Origin: Rhodoferax sp. UBA4409 | GTDB lineage: Bacteria; Pseudomonadota; Gammaproteobacteria; Burkholderiales; Burkholderiaceae_C | Length of the DNA stretch: 7,613 bases | Assembly (NCBI GenBank): GCA_002390825.1 | Contig: DGQR01000071.1 | Coordinates: 1 to 7,613, forward strand | Direction of reading: 5' to 3' | Shown: one piece after another, positions 1 to 5,615 of the stretch | How the letters are laid out: each line of letters starts with the position of its first letter | Position numbering within the stretch: position 1 is the first letter of the stretch | Notes under the pieces: generated by a model | The model's database searches: none | The model's input: the letters and a program-made list of their open reading frames with translations, nothing else | Told to the model about the DNA's origin: nothing | Program-made: the position numbers and the translations under genes

Positions 1-431
1 TAGACGCCGACAGCGAAGGCCTGTTGCTGCTCACCAACGACGGCAAGCTACAGGCGCGCATCAGCGACCCGCGCTTCAAGATGGAAAAGACCTATTGGGT
101 GCAAGTGGAGGGTGAACCTGACGAGGCCGCCTTGGCAGCACTACGCCAAGGCGTGATGCTCAACGACGGCATCACCCTGCCGGCGCGCGCGCAGCGCATT
201 CTGGCGCCCGAAGGATTGTGGGAGCGCAACCCACCGGTGCGCTTTCGCCAATCGATCCCGACCAGTTGGGTGGAACTGGTGATCCGCGAGGGGCGCAACC
301 GCCAGGTGCGGCGTATGACCGCCGCGGTGGGCTACCCCACCCTGCGGCTGATACGTGCAGCCATTGGCCCACACCATTTGGACAACCTGCAACCCGGGGT
401 TTGGCGAGAAGCATCGGCATCAGCCGGATAG
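1..431 (+). CDS. rluE: 23S rRNA pseudouridine synthase RluE (5'-truncated by window edge)
   Basis: RsuA/RluB/E/F-family pseudouridine synthase. The E. coli RluE enzyme isomerises U2457 of 23S rRNA in the cytoplasm. The reading frame is open from the first bases, so the N-terminal S4-like and early catalytic parts lie outside the window; an internal ATG at 24 is not the start. The first complete codons read D-A-D-S-E-G-L-L-L-L-T-N-D-G, the family's catalytic loop, with the presumed catalytic Asp at bases 3-5. Further on are a segment much like E. coli RluE (RNPPVRFRQSIPTSW) and the family block EGRNRQVRRMTAAVGYPTLR, followed by a short RluE-like C-terminus. The D-S-E version of the loop and the RNPP segment favour RluE over RsuA, RluB or RluF. 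The gene ends with TAG at 429-431. Family assignment is very secure; the paralogue is inferred from remembered sequence. Confidence 0.93.
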   Translation, partial: DADSEGLLLLTNDGKLQARISDPRFKMEKTYWVQVEGEPDEAALAALRQGVMLNDGITLPARAQRILAPEGLWERNPPVRFRQSIPTSWVELVIREGRNRQVRRMTAAVGYPTLRLIRAAIGPHHLDNLQPGVWREASASAG

Positions 432-444
432 CCCGTTAGCGCGC

Positions 445-470
445 AAAAAAATACCGCTCAGTCTTTTTTT
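445..470. terminator. Possible weak A/T-stem terminator after rluE
   Basis: A run of seven A (445-451) and a run of seven T (464-470) flank a 12-base loop, 14 nt after the rluE stop. They could pair as an all-A/U stem that also supplies a U tract. There is no GC stem, so this is a poor match to a classical intrinsic terminator. The T run alone may only be AT-rich promoter-proximal sequence for the next gene. Confidence 0.25.
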
Positions 471-566
471 ATCCGAGTGGGTTGCTTTATTGCGCATTTC
501 AGCCAAAATCGCGCTATGTCCGACGCACTGAACCCCATGGCCCCCACCACCTTCAACACTACGGCA

Positions 567-1118
567 ATGCGACGACGACCGCTGGTAATGGCTGCTTTGC
601 TAGGGGCGCTCAGCATTCCCGGCTGGGCGCAAGAGCAGCCTCCTGCCAATCGCGCGCCGGCCGCGCTGAGCGCCTATGGTGCGAATTGGTTGCCGAAGGG
701 CAGCGGCCCCTTGAAGTTCTTTGGGTTCAAGGCTTATGACGCCACGCTGTGGTTGCCCGCGGCAAGCGGAGGAGACTTCAGCTTCAGCCGGACTTTTGCC
801 CTGGAGATTGTGTACAACACCTCGGTCAAAGCCAGTGACATCAACAACACCTCGCTGATTGAGATATCCCGCATCAGCGCTGCAACGCCAGAGCAGGTGC
901 AAACCTGGTCCAACTTCATGACGGGCATGTTTGTCGATGTGAAATCCGGCGACCGCTTGCTGGGCGTGCATCTGCCTGGTGCGGGCGCCCGCTTTTTCCT
1001 GAACGGCAAGCTGCTGGGTGAAACCCCGGACGCCACCTTCAGCGAAGCATTTTTCAAAATCTGGCTGGATCCCAAAGCGCGGAAACCGGAGCTGCGCTCG
1101 GCTTTGCTGGGGCTCTAG
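567..1118 (+). CDS. Exported chalcone isomerase-like protein (Chalcone_3 type)
   Basis: Predicted periplasmic protein of about 183 aa. I chose the ATG at 567 because the protein then opens with a clean signal peptide: MRRRP, a hydrophobic stretch, and likely cleavage after Gly-Trp-Ala near residue 21. Earlier in-frame starts at 477, 516 and 537 would add up to 30 residues of non-signal sequence. No start has a convincing Shine-Dalgarno. The mature part (GPLKFFGFKAYDATLWLP, then an ALEIVYNTSVKASDI block, then FFLNGKLLG near the end) fits the bacterial chalcone isomerase-like family. In that family the plant-type fold is retained but isomerase activity is generally not shown, so the function is unknown. 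The Arg-rich N-terminus could suggest Tat export, but the motif is incomplete. The gene converges on the DUF3820 gene, with only 3 nt between stop codons and no evident shared terminator. Confidence 0.8.
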   Translation: MRRRPLVMAALLGALSIPGWAQEQPPANRAPAALSAYGANWLPKGSGPLKFFGFKAYDATLWLPAASGGDFSFSRTFALEIVYNTSVKASDINNTSLIEISRISAATPEQVQTWSNFMTGMFVDVKSGDRLLGVHLPGAGARFFLNGKLLGETPDATFSEAFFKIWLDPKARKPELRSALLGL

Positions 1119-1121
1119 CCG

Positions 1122-1334
1122 TCAGCGCTGGCGCAGTGGCATGAGCAGATCGCTCAAGCCGTTGTGGTCAATCTCATGCATCAGCTGCAACAAGCGCCCC
1201 ATCTCCCCTTTGGGAAAACCCGTGCGCGCAAACCAGTTCAGGTAGTCGCCGGGTAAATCTGCAATCAAGCGCCCTTGGTATTTACCGAAAGGCATGGGGC
1301 GCTCTACCAGCTTTTGCAGGTCTTCTGCCTGCAT
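1122..1334 (-). CDS. DUF3820 family protein
   Basis: Small cytoplasmic protein of 70 aa. The core MPFGKYQGRLIADLP (from residue 14), then LNWFARTGFPKGEMG and a C-terminal NGLSDLLMPLR, match the DUF3820 family, which Pfam labels as a putative quorum-sensing-regulated virulence factor family. No biochemical role is established and none is visible here. Its ATG shares one base with the TGA of the SUI1/YciH-type gene upstream (TGATG), which indicates translational coupling and makes it the last gene of a four-gene operon. Length is normal for the family. Confidence 0.85.
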   Translation of the reverse strand: MQAEDLQKLVERPMPFGKYQGRLIADLPGDYLNWFARTGFPKGEMGRLLQLMHEIDHNGLSDLLMPLRQR

Positions 1335-1699
1335 CAGCCGCCCGCGCGCTTGACGTTGAAACCTTGCGCGACCAGAGCCGACATGACTTTCTCGACATGG
1401 TCGCCCTGCACTTCAATCACGCCGTCTTTGACGGTACCGCCGGAGCCGCAGGCCGCCTTGAGTTTTTTGCCCAAAGCCATCAACGCTTCATCGTCCAGCG
1501 GAACACCCTTCACCAGCGTGACACCTTTGCCTGCCCGACCCTTGGTTTCGCGGTACACGCGGACAATGCCATCGCCAGCAGGTCGCTTGGGCGTGTGGCA
1601 CATGCATTCAGCAATGGCTTGACGGCACACCGGACAGGTGCGCCCCACCTCGGTCGAATACACCAAACCACCAAGATCAGAGAGCGTTTTTTTCACCAT
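1334..1699 (-). CDS. yciH: SUI1/eIF1-family translation factor homologue (YciH type)
   Basis: Cytoplasmic protein of 121 aa. A SUI1 domain fills residues about 50-119 (KGVTLVKGVPLDD, then LKAACGSGGTVKDGVIEVQG, ending GFNVKR). This matches bacterial YciH, the homologue of eukaryotic eIF1, which in E. coli is reported to affect initiation fidelity or to act as a stress-related translation inhibitor. The N-terminal region has four Cys (C22, C25, C32, C34; CPVC...CMC), which may bind metal. I chose the ATG at 1699; a TTG one codon earlier (1702) is possible but less likely. It lies 17 nt after the stop of the OmpA-type gene and overlaps the DUF3820 start by one base, so it sits inside the fecR-ompA operon. 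The Shine-Dalgarno is weak (GGGT). Confidence 0.9.
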   Translation of the reverse strand: MVKKTLSDLGGLVYSTEVGRTCPVCRQAIAECMCHTPKRPAGDGIVRVYRETKGRAGKGVTLVKGVPLDDEALMALGKKLKAACGSGGTVKDGVIEVQGDHVEKVMSALVAQGFNVKRAGG

Positions 1700-1716
1700 C
1701 AAAGACCCAAACGCGC

Positions 1717-2304
1717 TCAGCGAATGATGATTTCCGCACGACGGTTGCGGGGCTCATTCACGTTGGCCTCGGTCGGGACCACCGGCTCACGCTCGCCACG
1801 GCCAATCGCCTCAATCCGTTCAGGCGCAAAGCCGCGCTGCACCAGCAGCTCACGCACCGCTTGCGCTCGCTGCAATGACAAAGTGTCGTTGGCCTGCGGG
1901 CTACCTGTGCGGTCGGTATGACCCACCACCAGAATCTCACCGCCTGCCCGCTGTGAAGCCAACGCAATGATCTCCGGGAGCTGGCCCTGAGACTCCGCCG
2001 TCAAATTGGACGTACCGGGCTCAAATCGCAATGTCAATTGAGACGCCGCGGGCATTGGCAACGCCAGCAGCCCTTTGTATTTCTCTTGAACTTCGTCAGC
2101 ACTGAGTACGCCTGCTTCCAAGCGGCCGTCCCGCTGCAACGTAGCGGTTTGATAGGGCTGGGTCAGATCTACCACACCGCCGGCATTGCTCACCTGGACT
2201 GCGGTAGACCGGCCCGCACTGTCCGGCAACAAAATGACACGGCTTACAGGGGCACACGCTTGCAGGCCGAGCAATGCGACAACAACGAGGTAACGCACGC
2301 TCAT
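1717..2304 (-). CDS. OmpA-family peptidoglycan-binding lipoprotein
   Basis: Outer-membrane lipoprotein of 195 aa. The signal peptide ends in a lipobox L14-Q15-A16-C17. Ala at +2 favours the outer membrane by the Lol rule. Residues 18-85 are an unassigned linker. Residues about 88-195 form an OmpA C-terminal domain: GHTDRTG (128-134) with D131 and R188 in NRRAEI expected to hold diaminopimelate. The peptidoglycan-binding consensus NX2LSX2RAX2VX3L is fully matched from N139 to L154. The likely role is to tether the outer membrane to the cell wall. The start codon overlaps the FecR-domain gene's stop (ATGA, 4 nt) and has its own good Shine-Dalgarno. Such OmpA genes often accompany FecR-domain genes in betaproteobacteria, sometimes with a CHASE2 adenylate cyclase that is absent here. 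Confidence 0.9.
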   Translation of the reverse strand: MSVRYLVVVALLGLQACAPVSRVILLPDSAGRSTAVQVSNAGGVVDLTQPYQTATLQRDGRLEAGVLSADEVQEKYKGLLALPMPAASQLTLRFEPGTSNLTAESQGQLPEIIALASQRAGGEILVVGHTDRTGSPQANDTLSLQRAQAVRELLVQRGFAPERIEAIGRGEREPVVPTEANVNEPRNRRAEIIIR

Positions 2305-2774
2305 AGCACCTCCACAATGAAATCCGTGCCGCGCACACTGACAGTTGTGGCGGGCGTTGTCACTTTGACGTTGTCTGGTTGTACCTTGCCCAACAGGCCG
2401 GTCACCATCCGGATCGTGCCCTGCAGCACCCGGACTGCGAGGCTGCCTTGCTGGGTTGTGCCGTCAAACTGAAAGCGGCTGATATCGACGGTGGTGTTCG
2501 GGCCAATGGCAATCGAGGTGCCGTCGCGCAGCATCAGCACCGCAGAACCGCTTGCATCGGTTTGGACTCTTTCTGCCTCTTGCACACCGGCACCGGGAAT
2601 GACCGCGCGCTGGGCATCGCCTTGGACAACCTTGACACCGCCCTGCACTGTTTTAAACGTCCCGCTTCGGGCCTCTTGCGCCATCACAGATGGACTCCAA
2701 AGGGCCAGCCCAAGGGTGCAGGCCAACATGGTGCTGCGCGTCAACGCTCTAAAACCGGTATGTGCTTGAGTCAT
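2301..2774 (-). CDS. Secreted FecR-domain protein
   Basis: Periplasmic protein of 157 aa. I chose the ATG at 2774 because it gives a signal peptide (MTQAHTGFRA, then a hydrophobic core, cleavage near V30-M31-A32). The open frame runs back to 3155, but the added sequence looks non-coding and crosses a plus-strand gene. The mature part is one FecR domain (about residues 36-155): GGVKVVQGDAQ, a DGTSIAIGPNTTVDISRF block, and a C-terminal VKVTTPATTVSVRGTDFIVEV. FecR domains occur in sigma-factor regulators and also in stand-alone exported proteins like this one, whose exact role is unclear. It has no anti-sigma region and no membrane anchor, so iron signalling should not be inferred. It is the first gene of the operon and overlaps the OmpA-type lipoprotein gene by 4 nt. 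No clear Shine-Dalgarno precedes the ATG. Confidence 0.85.
   Translation of the reverse strand: MTQAHTGFRALTRSTMLACTLGLALWSPSVMAQEARSGTFKTVQGGVKVVQGDAQRAVIPGAGVQEAERVQTDASGSAVLMLRDGTSIAIGPNTTVDISRFQFDGTTQQGSLAVRVLQGTIRMVTGLLGKVQPDNVKVTTPATTVSVRGTDFIVEVL
2308..2313 (-). promoter_or_regulatory. Ribosome binding site of the OmpA-type lipoprotein gene
   Basis: On the minus strand GGAGGT lies 3 nt before the ATG at 2304 (5 nt counted from its GGAG core), inside the end of the FecR-domain coding sequence. It confirms the start and allows reinitiation at the ATGA junction. Confidence 0.7.
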
Positions 2775-2939
2775 AGCCGGCGATGGTACCGGATCGGCGT
2801 GGTCTATTCCAGCAGGAGGAATGTAGAGATCGCGGTCAACGGTCGCATTGGCGCTATTGTTTTCGTAGCAATTCATGAGGCGTTTCTGGCGGTGGTGTGC
2901 GAAAATAACCCTCTTTATCAAAGTTGGCCACTCCATCAC

Positions 2940-3167
2940 ATGTCTCGTCCCAGCGTTTGGGCCACCAAAGTGGCAGCACTCATCAAAGGCAACAACAGCC
3001 AGGCTGCGCTTGCACAGATCAAGGTCGCCCCGACCGTCAAAGACCTGCAACAACTGCGGGCGCTCATGACCGCAGACGGGAGCCTTCTCAAGCACCGACT
3101 GATCGACGAAGCGACCCGCGACCAGATCGTCGCCCTTTCGGCTCCCCGGCTGCACCGCTCACCCTGA
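2940..3167 (+). CDS. Small hypothetical protein (75 aa)
   Basis: Not recognised. From the ATG at 2940 the frame gives a 75-residue, mostly helical, basic protein (MSRPSVWATKVAALIKGNN, then QAALAQIKVAPTVKDLQQL, ending LSAPRLHRSP). It has no signal peptide, membrane segment, Cys or known motif. I believe it is real because its composition is protein-like with regular Leu/Ala/Lys spacing, whereas the same open frame before 2940 (back to 2379) is antisense to the FecR-domain gene and looks random. It is divergent from the fecR-type operon with 165 nt between the starts. An AT-rich GCGAAAATAACC at about 2899-2910 could hold its -10 element, but no good -35 or Shine-Dalgarno is visible. It could be a lineage-restricted protein or, less likely, a chance frame. 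Confidence 0.6.
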   Translation: MSRPSVWATKVAALIKGNNSQAALAQIKVAPTVKDLQQLRALMTADGSLLKHRLIDEATRDQIVALSAPRLHRSP

Positions 3168-3226
3168 TACTCGGCGAACAACCGGGCCGCTTTCCGTAGT
3201 CGCTCACCGCCCTTTCGGCCCGTGCC

Positions 3227-3232
3227 TACAAT
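3227..3232 (+). promoter_or_regulatory. Candidate -10 element of the lipoprotein-subtilase operon
   Basis: TACAAT matches the sigma-70 -10 consensus at five of six bases and lies 68 nt before the lipoprotein start codon. There is no good -35 at 16-18 nt spacing, so an activator may be needed or the promoter may be weak. Transcription would start near 3239, right at the hairpin that follows. Confidence 0.4.
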
Positions 3233-3268
3233 GTGAAAAAGTGAGGTCTGCCCGCAGACTCACACATT
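3230..3268 (+). promoter_or_regulatory. Stem-loop in the 5' leader of the lipoprotein-subtilase operon
   Basis: GTGAG (3241-3245) pairs with CTCAC (3259-3263) and TCTGC (3247-3251) pairs with GCAGA (3254-3258), with one bulged G and a very tight loop. AATGT (3230-3234) can extend the stem by pairing with ACATT (3264-3268) across an A-rich internal bulge. No T run follows, so it is not a terminator. If transcription starts near 3239, the inner hairpin would sit at the extreme 5' end of the mRNA, where it could stabilise the transcript. It could instead be a protein-binding site. Confidence 0.45.
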
Positions 3269-3290
3269 CCACTCTGTTTCGGCACATGCG

Positions 3291-3296
3291 AGGGAG
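3291..3296 (+). promoter_or_regulatory. Ribosome binding site deciding the GTG start of the lipoprotein
   Basis: AGGGAG lies 4 nt before the GTG at 3301. The alternatives, ATG at 3286 and GTG at 3241, lack such a site and would place extra residues before the signal peptide. Confidence 0.6.
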
Positions 3297-3300
3297 CATT

Positions 3301-3660
3301 GTGAAACTGTTCACTTTTGGCATTTTTTTGGCGCTTTTAACGGCCCTCTCAGGCTGCGGATTGGGCCCGTCCATCAGCCCAAACGCTGCTTCAGCAACGG
3401 CACCTGTCGCCACGCAAGCGGTGCGCCTAATGGTGGGCACTCACGAACCCATCCCTGAGGATCCCGCAGCACTGGTGCGGAGCCTCTCAGCGTCCACCGG
3501 GGCTGCATCCATCGTATTTGTGGGAAAGATTTCAGCGACCAGCTGTTTGCTCGCCATCACTCCACAACCCGGGCAGACGACCCAAGACCTTGTGGCAAAA
3601 CTCGCAAAGGCCCCCGGAGTGCGGTATGCCGAGTTGGATGCCAAAGCTATGCGAAATTAG
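3301..3660 (+). CDS. Small lipoprotein resembling a subtilase I9-type propeptide
   Basis: Predicted lipoprotein of 119 aa from a GTG start. The signal peptide MKLFTFGIFLALLTALSGC has its lipobox at L16-S17-G18-C19. Gly at +2 favours the outer membrane. After a Ser/Ala/Pro linker (about 20-40), residues 41-116 look like a subtilisin propeptide (inhibitor I9) fold: it starts VRLMVG and ends DLVAKLAKAPGVRYAELDAK. The last stretch (98-113) matches the next gene's own propeptide (123-138, IAKLAKDPAVEYVEID) at 10 of 16 positions, and VRLMV corresponds to SRLII there. Its stop codon touches the protease's Shine-Dalgarno, 11 nt before the protease ATG, so the two are almost certainly co-translated. 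Inference: a membrane-anchored inhibitor or folding helper of that protease. No direct evidence of inhibition can be read from sequence, and the similarity outside the C-terminal third is faint. Confidence 0.72.
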   Translation: MKLFTFGIFLALLTALSGCGLGPSISPNAASATAPVATQAVRLMVGTHEPIPEDPAALVRSLSASTGAASIVFVGKISATSCLLAITPQPGQTTQDLVAKLAKAPGVRYAELDAKAMRN

Positions 3661-3663
3661 GGA
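3659..3663 (+). promoter_or_regulatory. Ribosome binding site of the subtilase gene
   Basis: AGGGA, 8 nt before the ATG at 3672, overlaps the TAG stop (3658-3660) of the lipoprotein gene. This placement supports the start and suggests coupled translation of the two proteins. Confidence 0.65.
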
Positions 3664-3671
3664 CACTTGCG

Positions 3672-5615
3672 ATGACTCCTTATTTGCGTTTACTTAGAAA
3701 CGCCACCCTTAGCGCCCTCACCCTAGGAGCGATACCCGCGCTTGCTGCTCTGCCCCTCACTGAGGGCCCACCGGCCAAAGCCGCCCGCACCGCCGCCTCC
3801 TTGGAGGGGGCGACATACAGCCGGTTGATCATCAAATTCAAGACCCCCAAAGAGTCCAAAGCCGCTCACCTCTTCGCAGAGACCAGCGATAAAGAACGTG
3901 TTCAAGGTTTGAAAGAGCGCACGGCCAGCACTGTGGCCGGGCACGAATTGAACCTGCGCCACCTGAAAACCATCTACAACGGCATCCAGGTGGCGAGCAC
4001 CGGCGCCCCCTTGACCCGGCCGGAAATGCGGTCGGTCATCGCCAAGCTGGCCAAAGACCCTGCGGTGGAGTACGTCGAGATTGATGAACGCGTGCAAGCG
4101 CACCTGACGCCGAACGACACGTTTTTCAGCAGCTTATGGAACCTCAAATCACCTGCGGGCGCGGTCGGCGGGGCCAATTTCCAGCTCGCATGGGATCGGA
4201 TGATCGGATCCAGCACCCCGGTGACGGGTGCGGGGGTGATCGTTGCGGTATTGGACTCGGGCTATCGCCCCCATCCGGACTTGGCGGCCAACGTGCTACA
4301 AGGCTACGATTTCATTTCGGCCGATAACCCGCCCATCAACACTACGTTTACAACGGCGAATGACGGAGACGGGCGTGACGACAACCCCACAGACCCTGGA
4401 GACTGGAATTCCAACGTGAGCGATTGTGCAGTGGAGGACTCCAGCTGGCACGGTACCCATGTCGCAGGAACCATTGCCGCAGTTGCCAATAACAGCAGCG
4501 GCGTTATCGGTGGCGCTTACGGTGCCAAGATTCTGCCGGTGCGGGTGCTGGGGGTATGCGGTGGTTACTCATCGGATATTCAGGAAGGCATGTATTGGGC
4601 TGCAGGCCTTCGCCAAGTGAATGGCGTCACCAACCCGAATATCGCCAAAGTCATCAACATGAGCCTGGGTAGCACGGGAAGCTGCTCCGACTCGTATAGG
4701 GATGCCGTCAACGCAGTTGTGACGGCAGGCACCACCGTGGTGGTGTCGGCCGGGAATGACGACGGGGGCCCGGTCTCTTCACCCGCGAATTGCAGCGGCG
4801 TGATTGCGGTTACCGCCCACACCATCACGGGAGAGAAATCAAGCTTTGCCAACGTCGGTGCGCAAGTCGCCCTCAGTGCACCCGGCTCCAGCATTTTTTC
4901 CACCGACAACACGGGCCGGACCATGCCTCAGAGCGATGCGATCTTGCTCAAAAGCGGCACCAGCATGGCTGCGCCGCATGTTGCCGCAGCCGCCGCACTC
5001 CTGCTACAAATCAAGCCTACCCTGACACCAGCACAAATTGCAGCGCTGTTGAAGAACAACACCCGCCCCTTCCGGTCTGGGACTGTTTGCGCATCATTGA
5101 CCACCTGCGGCACCGGCATGTTGGATGCCTTTGCAGCGGTCAAGGCCTTGCAGGTGAGCGAGGGCTCTGCGTCAAACACTCCACCTTCCATGACGTCGGC
5201 GCCCACGCAAACTGGTACCGAAGGCATCGACCTCCAATTTGACTTTACCGCCGTTGATGCAGACTCGGATACGGTCACGTTCTCCAGCTCCGGGCTACCC
5301 GCAGGGGCGACACTCAGCAGCACAGGCCGCTTCCGTTGGAGTATCCCCGTGCTCGGAACCTATAGCTTCACCGTCACCCCCAGCGATACCAGCCGCTCGG
5401 GCATGCCGCAAACTATCACGCTTACCATTAACTCCGCGACCCTTGCCACCGCAAGTAGCAGCGGTGGGGGTGGCGGGGGCGGCACGATGTCGGGATGGGA
5501 GCTAGCGCTAGTCGCGCTGCTGGCGATGCGTGGTCTGCGCAGGCGTCGTCTTCCTGCGCATGAAGAAACTAGCCATCACAAGTCCGCCAACAAGCCCTGC
5601 CCAATGAGCGGGTAG
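3672..5615 (+). CDS. Secreted S8 subtilisin-like serine protease with GlyGly-CTERM signal
   Basis: Preproprotease of 647 aa. Signal peptide 1-25 (cleavage at ALA|A). Propeptide about 48-145 of I9 type (RLIIKFKTP ... AKLAKDPAVEYVEID). Catalytic domain about 187-490 with D195 (VAVLDSG), H260 (SWHGTHVAGT), oxyanion N362 (SAGN) and S431 (SGTSMAAPHVA), so the triad is complete. The insert DGDGRDDNPTDPGDW (231-245) and paired Cys (252/296, 338/374, 473/479 are plausible disulfides) are typical of secreted proteobacterial subtilases such as the Xanthomonas and Dichelobacter enzymes. Residues 503-588 resemble a cadherin/He_PIG-like beta domain (VDADSDTVTF, GLPAGATLS). The C-terminus has seven Gly (598-604), a short hydrophobic segment and Arg623-626, the GlyGly-CTERM signal cut by rhombosortases during type II secretion. 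An unusual 21-residue tail follows. The last 108 bases overlap the opposing rhombosortase gene. Natural substrates are unknown. Confidence 0.95.
   Translation: MTPYLRLLRNATLSALTLGAIPALAALPLTEGPPAKAARTAASLEGATYSRLIIKFKTPKESKAAHLFAETSDKERVQGLKERTASTVAGHELNLRHLKTIYNGIQVASTGAPLTRPEMRSVIAKLAKDPAVEYVEIDERVQAHLTPNDTFFSSLWNLKSPAGAVGGANFQLAWDRMIGSSTPVTGAGVIVAVLDSGYRPHPDLAANVLQGYDFISADNPPINTTFTTANDGDGRDDNPTDPGDWNSNVSDCAVEDSSWHGTHVAGTIAAVANNSSGVIGGAYGAKILPVRVLGVCGGYSSDIQEGMYWAAGLRQVNGVTNPNIAKVINMSLGSTGSCSDSYRDAVNAVVTAGTTVVVSAGNDDGGPVSSPANCSGVIAVTAHTITGEKSSFANVGAQVALSAPGSSIFSTDNTGRTMPQSDAILLKSGTSMAAPHVAAAAALLLQIKPTLTPAQIAALLKNNTRPFRSGTVCASLTTCGTGMLDAFAAVKALQVSEGSASNTPPSMTSAPTQTGTEGIDLQFDFTAVDADSDTVTFSSSGLPAGATLSSTGRFRWSIPVLGTYSFTVTPSDTSRSGMPQTITLTINSATLATASSSGGGGGGGTMSGWELALVALLAMRGLRRRRLPAHEETSHHKSANKPCPMSG
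5463..5549 (+). other. GlyGly-CTERM sorting signal (within the subtilase)
   Basis: This covers protease residues 598-626: seven Gly, T-M-S-G-W-E, the hydrophobic LALVALLAM, then RGLRRRR. In known cases (e.g. Vibrio cholerae VesB) rhombosortase cleaves near the Gly-rich/transmembrane junction, which removes the anchor and allows modification and surface delivery through the type II pathway. The hydrophobic part is short but within the range I would expect. The architecture plus an adjacent rhomboid protease makes this call firm. Confidence 0.85.

Noticed and set aside
1119..1140. CAGCGCTG palindrome between the convergent genes as a terminator
   Set aside because: The stem is four base pairs with no loop space and no T run.
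1364..1921. A 185-aa plus-strand frame across the yciH and ompA genes
   Set aside because: It is antisense to two clearly recognised conserved proteins and shows no family features.
2814..2826. AGGAGGA followed directly by ATG TAG on the plus strand, looking like a start-stop regulatory element
   Set aside because: There is no spacing between the Shine-Dalgarno and the ATG, so initiation there is not expected. It is probably chance.
2301..3155. A 284-aa frame for the FecR-domain gene starting at 3155
   Set aside because: The part beyond 2774 lacks any domain and runs antisense to the small plus-strand gene. The ATG at 2774 gives a proper signal peptide.
2379..3167. A 262-aa plus-strand frame leading into the small protein
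   Set aside because: Most of it mirrors the FecR-domain gene in the opposite strand and has random-looking composition. Only the part from 2940 looks like protein.
3241..3300. Earlier starts (GTG 3241, ATG 3286) for the small lipoprotein
   Set aside because: They lack a Shine-Dalgarno, put the leader hairpin in coding sequence and spoil the lipoprotein signal peptide.
5502..5511. CTAGCGCTAG perfect 10-bp palindrome at the rhombosortase stop
   Set aside because: It lies inside two coding frames, is short, and has no second copy or known site. It probably arises by chance from the register of the overlap.
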